DNA from: Comamonadaceae bacterium
GTDB taxonomy: Bacteria; Pseudomonadota; Gammaproteobacteria; Burkholderiales; Burkholderiaceae_C
Reading direction: 5' to 3'
Length of the DNA: 6,969 nucleotides
Assembly (NCBI GenBank): GCA_947466165.1
Contig: CANIDW010000083.1
Coordinates: forward strand, 1-6,969
How positions within the stretch are numbered: the stretch's first letter is position 1; each line of letters opens with the position of its first letter. Made by a program: the position numbers and the translations under genes. The notes below the pieces were generated by a model. That model ran no database searches. It saw only the letters and a list, made by a program, of their open reading frames with translations, and had not been told where the DNA came from. This document shows positions 1-6,969 of this stretch, piece after piece.

Positions 1-1684
<1,684 letters not shown>

Positions 1685-2509
1685 TTAGTCGCGCAGCAGG
1701 TCGTTCAGGCTGGTGGTGGCGCGCGTCTTGGCGTCTACACGCTTGACGATCACCGCGCAGTACATGGAGTACTTGCCGCCGGCCTTGGGCAGGTTGCCCG
1801 AGACCACCACCGAGCCGGCCGGGATGCGACCGTAGGTCACGGTGTCGGCTGCGCGGTCGTAAATCGGGGTGCTCTGGCCGATGTAAACGCCCATAGAGAT
1901 GACCGAGTTTTCTTCGACGATCACGCCTTCAACCACTTCAGAGCGGGCGCCGATGAAGCAGTTGTCTTCAATGATGGTGGGGTTGGCTTGCAGCGGCTCC
2001 AGCACGCCGCCCAGGCCCACGCCGCCGGACAGGTGCACATTGCTGCCCACTTGGGCGCAGCTGCCGACGGTGGCCCAGGTGTCGACCATGGTGCCTTCAC
2101 CCACCCAGGCGCCGATGTTCACATAGCTGGGCATCAGGATGGCGCCTTTAGAGATAAAGCTGCCGCGCCTGGCCACAGCCGGCGGCACCACGCGCACGCC
2201 GGTGGCGCGCATTTCGGCCTCGCTTAGGTGGGCGAATTTGGTTTGCACTTTGTCAAAAAAGCCCAGGTCGCCGGCGCGCATCAAGACGTTGTCTTTGAGG
2301 CGAAAGCTCAGCAACACGGCTTTCTTGATCCACTGGTGCGTGGTCCACACACCCACGCTCTCGCGCGTGGCCACGCGCAGCACGCCTTTGTTGAGCTGGC
2401 TGATGACCTGCTCGACGGCGTCCAGCACTTCGGGCGGTGCCGAAGCGGGTGAGAGTTTGGCGCGGTCTTCCCACGCGGCGTCGATGATGGTTTGCAGGGC
2501 TTGGGTCAT
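1685..2509 (-). CDS. dapD: DapD, 2,3,4,5-tetrahydropyridine-2,6-dicarboxylate N-succinyltransferase
   Basis: Transfers succinyl from succinyl-CoA to tetrahydrodipicolinate, the committed step of the succinylase route to diaminopimelate and lysine. It is a cytoplasmic trimer in the known family. It has 274 residues, the same length as E. coli DapD. Layout: a helical N-terminal domain (about 1-105), then a left-handed beta-helix built from hexapeptide repeats (about 110-240; for example the stretches around [20 protein letters not shown] and [20 protein letters not shown]), then a short C-terminal tail with [16 protein letters not shown] (243-258). The residues reported as catalytic in Mycobacterium bovis DapD (Asp141, Glu189) correspond to D143 in MVDTWA and E191 in [14 protein letters not shown]. 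The gene lies 36 bases after dapC and 24 bases before dapE. The bases before the ATG (CCGCCAACAAC) lack a purine-rich ribosome binding site, so coupling to dapC or leader-independent initiation is possible. Stop TAA. Confidence 0.97.
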   Translation of the reverse strand: MTQALQTIIDAAWEDRAKLSPASAPPEVLDAVEQVISQLNKGVLRVATRESVGVWTTHQWIKKAVLLSFRLKDNVLMRAGDLGFFDKVQTKFAHLSEAEMRATGVRVVPPAVARRGSFISKGAILMPSYVNIGAWVGEGTMVDTWATVGSCAQVGSNVHLSGGVGLGGVLEPLQANPTIIEDNCFIGARSEVVEGVIVEENSVISMGVYIGQSTPIYDRAADTVTYGRIPAGSVVVSGNLPKAGGKYSMYCAVIVKRVDAKTRATTSLNDLLRD

Positions 2510-2545
2510 GTTGTTGGCGGTATTAAAAAAGAGCAGTGAAAAAGT

Positions 2546-3775
2546 TCAGGCTGCGGGCGCAGCGTGGGCTTGGCAAAAAAGGACGATGCGCTCGGCCGCT
2601 TCAAGGCATTCGGCGGTTTCGGCCACCAGCGCCATGCGCACGCGACCGGCGCCGGGGTTGAAGCGTTTGCCGTCAATCCCTGTCACGTCGCGCGCCAGGT
2701 AGCTGCCGGGCAAAACCACCACATTGTATTGAGCCAGCAGCTGGCTGGAGAAGTTCTCGTCAGAGCCTTTGAAGGCCGGTGGAATCTCGGCCCACAGGTA
2801 AAAGCCGGCATCGGGCAAAGACACCTTCATGACGCCGGCCAGCAAAGGGGTGACCTCGGCAAATTTTTGCCGGTACATCTCGCGGTTGAGCACCACATGC
2901 GCTTCATCGTCCCAGGCGGCGCGGCTTGCGGCCTGCACCACAGGGCTCATGGCGCTGCCGTGGTAAGTGCGGTAAAGCAAAAATGACTTCATGATGGCGG
3001 CGTCACCGGCCACAAAGCCGCTGCGCAAGCCGGGCACGTTGCTGCGTTTAGACAGGCTGGTCAGCGCCACCAGGTTTTTAAAGTCGTGCCGGCCCAAAGC
3101 CGCTGCCGCCTGCAAGCTGCCCAGTGGCGGCTCGGGGCGGAAATAGATCTCGCTGTAGCACTCGTCGGAGGCAATGACAAAGCCGTGGCGGTCGCTCAGC
3201 TCAAACAACAGCTTCCACTCTTGCAGGTCCATCACCGCGCCCGTCGGGTTGCCCGGCGAGCAGACGATCAGCAGCTGGGTTTTGGCCCAAACCGCCTCAG
3301 GCACGGCGGCCCAGTCGATACCGAAATTGCGCGAGGCATCGCTGGGCGCGTAATACACCTGCGCCCCGGCCAGCAGGGCAGCGCCTTCGTAGATTTGATA
3401 AAACGGATTGGGCGATACCACGGTGGCGCCTGCGCGCGTCGGATCAATGATGGTTTGGGTCAATGCAAAGAGGGCTTCTCGCGAGCCATTGACCGGCAAG
3501 ATCTGGGTGGCTGTGTTGAGTTTCAAGCCGTAGCGGCGCTCGACCCAGTTGGCCATGGCCAGGCGCAAGGCAGGCTCGCCCAAAGTGGCCGGGTAGCTGG
3601 CCAAACCGGCCAGACTGGCCATCAAGGCGGTTTTGATCAGTTCGGGTGTGGCGTGACGCGGCTCGCCAATGCCCAGGCTGATGGGTCTCAAAGCCGGATT
3701 CGGCGTGACGGGTGCATGCAGTTGGCGCAGCCGTTCAAAGGGGTAGGGCTGCAGGCGGGCGAGGAGGGGGTTCAT
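2546..3775 (-). CDS. dapC: DapC, N-succinyldiaminopimelate aminotransferase (PLP fold type I)
   Basis: Pyridoxal-phosphate aminotransferase of class I/II that uses glutamate to transaminate N-succinyl-2-amino-6-ketopimelate to N-succinyl-LL-diaminopimelate, the step between DapD and DapE. It has 409 residues, normal for the betaproteobacterial DapC type. Visible landmarks: ISLGIGEPRH (32-41) in the N-terminal arm, VNGSREALF (95-103), SPGNPTG (173-179) with the PLP-binding N176, SDECYSEIY (203-211) with D204 and Y207 around the pyridine ring, the Schiff-base lysine K243 in SLSKRSNVPGLRSG (240-253), and the carboxylate-binding R380 in GRVRMALV. No key residue is missing. Class I aminotransferases are hard to assign by sequence alone; the specific call rests on the dapC-dapD-dapE neighbourhood and on overall resemblance to Bordetella-type DapC. 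It is the first gene of the leftward operon. The ATG at 3773-3775 has no clear Shine-Dalgarno. Stop TGA. Confidence 0.94.
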   Translation of the reverse strand: MNPLLARLQPYPFERLRQLHAPVTPNPALRPISLGIGEPRHATPELIKTALMASLAGLASYPATLGEPALRLAMANWVERRYGLKLNTATQILPVNGSREALFALTQTIIDPTRAGATVVSPNPFYQIYEGAALLAGAQVYYAPSDASRNFGIDWAAVPEAVWAKTQLLIVCSPGNPTGAVMDLQEWKLLFELSDRHGFVIASDECYSEIYFRPEPPLGSLQAAAALGRHDFKNLVALTSLSKRSNVPGLRSGFVAGDAAIMKSFLLYRTYHGSAMSPVVQAASRAAWDDEAHVVLNREMYRQKFAEVTPLLAGVMKVSLPDAGFYLWAEIPPAFKGSDENFSSQLLAQYNVVVLPGSYLARDVTGIDGKRFNPGAGRVRMALVAETAECLEAAERIVLFCQAHAAPAA

Positions 3776-3800
3776 CTGGCTATTATCGAGGGAAACACCG

Positions 3801-3813
3801 GCCGGGCTCCGGC
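3801..3813. repeat. Small perfect inverted repeat (5-bp stem, 3-base loop)
   Basis: GCCGG (3801-3805), loop GCT, and CCGGC (3809-3813) are perfectly complementary. Together with the hairpin at 3818-3835, it gives two adjacent GC-rich stems separated by four bases, ending 26 bases before the dapC ATG. Five-base GC stems occur often by chance in GC-rich DNA, so this matters only as a pair with its neighbour. Confidence 0.4.
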
Positions 3814-3817
3814 AGGA

Positions 3818-3835
3818 CGGCCTGTTGTCAGGCCG
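3818..3835. repeat. Small perfect inverted repeat (7-bp stem, TTGT loop)
   Basis: CGGCCTG (3818-3824), a 4-base loop, and CAGGCCG (3829-3835) form a perfect GC-rich hairpin. It lies 43-60 bases upstream of the dapC start and would be in the dapC 5' leader if transcription starts upstream of it. It is not followed by a T-run on either strand, so it does not look like an intrinsic terminator. Its function is unknown and a chance occurrence is possible. Confidence 0.55.
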
Positions 3836-3919
3836 ATCTTGGTGCGGCTCGCTCGGGTAATAATCAAGCTCTTTCCCGGTTGCTGCCGCAAGGCGCTGAA
3901 ACGTTCTTCGGGGTATGGA

Positions 3920-3947
3920 TTGATTTCATAAAACCATTGAAAATCAA
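3920..3947. repeat. AT-rich inverted repeat upstream of smc (possible operator)
   Basis: TTGATTT (3920-3926) and AAATCAA (3941-3947) are exact reverse complements separated by 14 bases. The arms start 21 bases apart, about two helical turns, which suits a dimeric DNA-binding protein better than an RNA hairpin. The right arm overlaps the -35-like TTGAAA at 3937-3942, and the repeat ends 37 bases before the smc start codon. No known operator consensus is recognised, so the regulatory role is inference. An overlapping 8-base palindrome, AACTAGTT, lies at 3946-3953. Confidence 0.4.
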
Positions 3948-3975
3948 CTAGTTAGACTCTTTTCTATTTTTCTTC

Positions 3976-3978
3976 AGG
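3976..3978 (+). promoter_or_regulatory. Weak ribosome binding site deciding the smc GTG start
   Basis: AGG sits 6 bases before the GTG at 3985-3987, a suitable spacing for a short Shine-Dalgarno core. The in-frame stop TAG at 3949-3951 and the absence of any ATG, GTG or TTG codon between it and 3985 leave this GTG as the only reasonable start. It also gives the canonical SMC N-terminus (M)RLNSIKLSGFKSF. Confidence 0.6.
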
Positions 3979-3984
3979 TTCGCC

Positions 3985-6969
3985 GTGCGTCTTAATTCCA
4001 TCAAGCTTTCGGGCTTTAAATCATTCGCTGAACCCACCAACTTTGTGCTGCCGGGGCAACTGGTGGGCGTGGTGGGGCCGAACGGCTGCGGTAAGTCCAA
4101 CATCATGGACGCGGTGCGTTGGGTGCTGGGCGAGAGCAGGGCCTCTGAATTGCGTGGTGAATCCATGCAAGACGTTATCTTTAATGGAACCAACACCCGC
4201 AAGCCGGCCAGCCGCTCCAGCGTCGAGCTGGTGTTTGACAACGCCGATCACCGCGCCGGCGGTCAGTGGGGCCAGTTCGGCGAGATCGCCGTCAAGCGCG
4301 TGCTCACGCGGGACGGCACCTCCAGTTATTACATCAATAACCAGCCGGTGCGCCGGCGTGATGTGCAGGACGTGTTTTTGGGCACAGGTCTTGGCCCGCG
4401 CGCTTACGCCATCATCGGCCAGGGCACCATCAGCCGCATCATCGAGTCCAAGCCGGAAGAGTTGCGTCTGTTTCTCGAAGAAGCGGCCGGCGTGTCCAAG
4501 TACAAAGAGCGCCGCCGCGAAACGGCCAACCGTTTGTCAGACACGCGCGAAAACCTGACCCGTGTCGAAGACATTCTGCGTGAGCTCAATGCCAATTTGG
4601 ACAAGCTTGAAAAACAGGCCGAGGTGGCACTGCACTACAAGACCTTGCAAGCCGACGGCATGCTCAAGCAGCAGCAGTTGTGGTTTTTAAAGCGCGCCGA
4701 AAGCCAGGCTGACCAGTCCAAGGTCCAAGCCGATGCTGAAAAAGCCGTCAATGAATTGGAAAGCCGGCTGGCTGATCTGCGCCACATTGAGGCCGACCTG
4801 GAAACGGTGCGTCAGGCACATTACGCCGCAGGCGATCAGGTCAACCAAGCCCAGGGCAAGTTGTATGAAGCCAGCGCTGAAGTCGGGCGTCTGGAAGCAG
4901 AAATCCGCTTTGTGGTCGATGGGCGTGTGCGCGTTGAGCAGCGCCTGGCGCAACTCAAGGAACAGGCCGCCCAATGGTCAACGCGCCAGGCCGACGCCGC
5001 TGTGGAAACCGACAGCCTGAGCGCGCAAGCCGTTCAAGCCGAGGAGCATGCCGAGCTGCTGGCGGCACAAAACGAAGAACAAACGGGCCAACTGCCGGCG
5101 CTGGAAGAAGCGCTGCGTGCCGCACAGGCCACGGCCAATGAACAGCGTGGCGGCGTGGCGCAGGTGCAGCAGCAAATTCAGGTTCTGGCGGCTGACCAGC
5201 GCAACATCGAAGAGCAAAGCCGTGCTCTGGGTGTGCGCCGGGAGCGCCTGCTGGCCGACCGCAATGCCTTGAACGCACCGGACGAATCCCGCCTGGTCAA
5301 CCTCAATGAGCAGTACGCATCGGCCAAGGCCAGCCAGGACCAGGCCCTGGCGGTGCTGCAAGAGCTCACCGACAGCGTGCCCCGTCTGGACGATGATCGT
5401 CGCCAACAGCAGCAAAGCGTCAACAACGAATCAGCCCGCCAGGCCGACCTGTCGGCGCGTGTTGAGGCGCTCAAAGCATTGCAGGAAAAAGTCAAAACAG
5501 ACGGCAAGCTCAAGCCCTGGCTGAGCAAGCATGGCCTGGAGGGTCTGCAGGGCCTGTGGAGCCGTATACACATTGAGCAGGGTTGGGAAAACGCTTTAGA
5601 GGCCGCGCTGCGCGAACGCCTGGGCGCGCTTGAAGTCAGCCGCCTGGACATGGTGCGCGGCTTTGCCGGCACCGACGGTCGCGATGCGCCGCCGGCCAAA
5701 CTGTCTTTTTACTCGCCACCGGTGGCTGGCACGGCCGCCCGGGCCGGTACCGCTGGACTCAAACCGCTGGCCGACTACCTGCGCCTGTCCGATGCGGGGC
5801 AAAGTGCTTTGCTGACCGACTGGCTGCAAGGCAGCTACACAGCCGCCAACCTGGATGAAGCGCTGACGGGCCGCAGCAAGCTGCAAGCCGGCGAAGTGAT
5901 TTATGTGCAAGGCGGTCACGCAGTGACGCAGCACAGTGTGAGCTTTTACGCGCAGGATTCCGAGCAAGCCGGACTGCTGGCACGCGCTCAGGAAATTGAA
6001 AACCTCGACAAACAGCTTCGTGCGCAGGCCTTGATTGGCGACGAGGCCCGTAGCGCCCTGGTGCGCGCTGAATCTGCTTACAGCGAAGCTGCGCAACGCC
6101 TGGTGACCGCGCGCAGCGACGCCGCCGAAGCTCAGAGCCGCAGCCATGCCTTGCAAGTGGAGGTTTTGCGCCTGTCGCAACTGGCCGAGCAGACCCGAGC
6201 CCGCAGTGAGCAGATTCAAACCGACCTCAGCGAGATTGATGTGGAACTCGATGAGTTGCAGGAGCGCCGCGTCACCGCTGAAGCACGCTTTGAAGAGTTG
6301 GACATGCAACTGGCCGACAGCCAGGAACGCCACGCGCAACTCGACGACCGTGTGATCGAATGCGAGCGTCAGCTCAATGCTTCGCGCGAGCAGCAACGCT
6401 CACTGGAGCGGCAAATGCAAGAGGCGCAATTTGCGCTGCGCAGCCTGGCCTCGCGTCGCGAAGAACTGGCCCGCGCCATTGAGATGGCCGCGCAACAAGC
6501 AGCCTCGCTGGCCGACGAAGAGCAACGCGCCAAAGACGAGCTTACGCGTTTGAGCGATGCGGCGGCACAGGCTGGCTTGCAAAGCGCGCTGGCTGTCAAG
6601 CTCGAGCGCGAAGCCGACCTGGGTGCCAAACGCAGCCAGTATGACGACTTGAGCGCCAAACTGCGTGCCAGCGACGAACGGCGCCTGCAGCTCGAACGGC
6701 AGCTCGACCCGCTGCGCCAGCGCATCACGGAAATGCAGCTCAAAGAGCAGGCCGCACGTCTGGGCTTTGAGCAATATGCCCAACTGTTGACAGATGCCGA
6801 GGCCGACCTTCAAGCGCTTGAACTGTCGATTGAAACCGGCCATGTGCGCTTGAGCGGCCTGCAAACGGAGATTGATCGCATCAACCGAGAGATCCAGTCC
6901 CTGGGCGCTGTCAATCTGGCGGCACTCGATGAGTTGACCAGCGCCCGCGAGCGCAAAGGATTTTTGGAC
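3985..6969 (+). CDS. smc: SMC, chromosome segregation/condensin ATPase (partial, C-terminal head outside window)
   Basis: Structural maintenance of chromosomes protein. Family members form dimers that, with ScpA and ScpB, load on and extrude DNA to organise and separate sister chromosomes. The window holds 995 codons in one uninterrupted frame; betaproteobacterial SMC is about 1,170 residues, so roughly 175 are missing. Seen in order: ATPase head N-lobe with Walker A GPNGCGKS (31-38), the R-loop region around SRASELRGESMQDVIF, the Q-loop Q146 in IIGQGTISRIIESKPEE, and LEEAAGVSKYKERRRE; a first coiled-coil arm rich in E, Q, A, L and R (about 170-505); the globular hinge (about 513-657, from KHGLEGLQGLW to the GGHAV stretch at 643-647 and VSFYAQDS); a second coiled-coil arm (about 660-975); and the LGAVNLAALDEL segment that leads into the C-terminal head. 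The LSGGEK signature and Walker B lie beyond the edge. Divergent from dapC; starts with GTG. Confidence 0.97.
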   Translation, partial: MRLNSIKLSGFKSFAEPTNFVLPGQLVGVVGPNGCGKSNIMDAVRWVLGESRASELRGESMQDVIFNGTNTRKPASRSSVELVFDNADHRAGGQWGQFGEIAVKRVLTRDGTSSYYINNQPVRRRDVQDVFLGTGLGPRAYAIIGQGTISRIIESKPEELRLFLEEAAGVSKYKERRRETANRLSDTRENLTRVEDILRELNANLDKLEKQAEVALHYKTLQADGMLKQQQLWFLKRAESQADQSKVQADAEKAVNELESRLADLRHIEADLETVRQAHYAAGDQVNQAQGKLYEASAEVGRLEAEIRFVVDGRVRVEQRLAQLKEQAAQWSTRQADAAVETDSLSAQAVQAEEHAELLAAQNEEQTGQLPALEEALRAAQATANEQRGGVAQVQQQIQVLAADQRNIEEQSRALGVRRERLLADRNALNAPDESRLVNLNEQYASAKASQDQALAVLQELTDSVPRLDDDRRQQQQSVNNESARQADLSARVEALKALQEKVKTDGKLKPWLSKHGLEGLQGLWSRIHIEQGWENALEAALRERLGALEVSRLDMVRGFAGTDGRDAPPAKLSFYSPPVAGTAARAGTAGLKPLADYLRLSDAGQSALLTDWLQGSYTAANLDEALTGRSKLQAGEVIYVQGGHAVTQHSVSFYAQDSEQAGLLARAQEIENLDKQLRAQALIGDEARSALVRAESAYSEAAQRLVTARSDAAEAQSRSHALQVEVLRLSQLAEQTRARSEQIQTDLSEIDVELDELQERRVTAEARFEELDMQLADSQERHAQLDDRVIECERQLNASREQQRSLERQMQEAQFALRSLASRREELARAIEMAAQQAASLADEEQRAKDELTRLSDAAAQAGLQSALAVKLEREADLGAKRSQYDDLSAKLRASDERRLQLERQLDPLRQRITEMQLKEQAARLGFEQYAQLLTDAEADLQALELSIETGHVRLSGLQTEIDRINREIQSLGAVNLAALDELTSARERKGFLD

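Larger units (their letters stand above)
3776..3984. promoter_or_regulatory. Divergent dapC/smc intergenic region
   Basis: These 209 bases separate the divergent starts of dapC and smc, so both promoters should lie here. The dapC-proximal half (about 3790-3860) is GC-rich and contains two short inverted repeats. The smc-proximal part (about 3910-3975) is clearly AT-rich compared with the rest of the window, as expected for a promoter. On the plus strand TTGAAA (3937-3942) resembles a -35 box, but the best -10 candidate at a 17-base spacing (TTTTCT, 3960-3965) matches the consensus at only three positions. On the minus strand GATAAT (3780-3785) looks like a -10 box, but it sits only a few bases before the dapC ATG and has no matching -35. 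No promoter can be placed firmly. I see no tRNA, small ORF or lysine-riboswitch-like architecture; the space is too short for the usual lysine riboswitch. Confidence 0.6.

Noticed and set aside
2510..2545. Possible intrinsic terminator between dapC and dapD (T6 run on the minus strand)
   Set aside because: Only a four-base stem (GCAG/CTGC) with a long loop can be drawn before the T-run, too weak for a terminator. dapD belongs with dapC in the same pathway.
3776..3860. Lysine riboswitch upstream of dapC
   Set aside because: The region is too short, and it shows two unrelated small hairpins rather than the large multi-helix junction of the lysine riboswitch.
3086..3931. A 281-codon open frame on the plus strand, antisense to dapC and running into the intergenic region
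   Set aside because: Almost all of it mirrors dapC codons, and the extension into the intergenic region shows no protein-like features. It has no credible start signal.
5401..5430. Glutamine-rich codon run in smc (Q-rich patch) as a possible repeat expansion
   Set aside because: Four glutamine codons in a coiled-coil arm are normal for this protein, and no tandem repeat pattern is present.
5596..6396. A 266-codon minus-strand open frame inside smc
   Set aside because: It is antisense to the SMC hinge and second coiled coil, whose plus-strand frame is unbroken and matches the family. The same reasoning removes the other minus-strand frames at 4687-5699 and 6369-6864.

Overview
The window is an ordinary-looking chromosomal core region with GC-rich, uniform codon use. 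Gene content, order and protein style point to a betaproteobacterium of the order Burkholderiales, most likely Comamonadaceae (Rhodoferax/Polaromonas/Acidovorax-like). That placement is judged from remembered family sequences, not from a search. There are no tRNAs, rRNAs, CRISPR arrays, insertion sequences or phage genes.

Left part (1-3775, minus strand): four closely packed genes read leftwards in the order dapC, dapD, dapE, prmB. DapD, DapC and DapE are the three dedicated enzymes of the succinylase branch of lysine/meso-diaminopimelate synthesis. They add succinyl to tetrahydrodipicolinate, transaminate the product, and remove the succinyl group. The fourth gene, prmB, encodes the methyltransferase that modifies a glutamine of ribosomal protein L3. 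Its start overlaps the dapE stop by 4 bases, and it runs off the left edge. Gaps between the genes are 36 bases, 24 bases and -4 bases, so one transcript is likely.

Middle (3776-3984): a 209-base divergent intergenic region that should hold the promoters for both the dap operon and smc. It contains two small GC-rich inverted repeats on the dapC side. On the smc side there is an AT-rich stretch with a perfect 7-base inverted repeat whose arms are 21 bases apart.

Right part (3985-6969, plus strand): smc starts at a GTG codon and stays open to the right edge for 995 codons. It covers the N-terminal ATPase head, the first coiled coil, the hinge and most of the second coiled coil. The C-terminal head lies outside the window.

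Functionally the left operon supplies the peptidoglycan cross-linking residue and lysine, plus a ribosome-modifying enzyme. The right gene organises the chromosome. I found no convincing undescribed system. The observations most worth checking are the AT-rich inverted repeat upstream of smc, the structured stretch upstream of dapC, and the lack of clear Shine-Dalgarno sequences on all four minus-strand genes.
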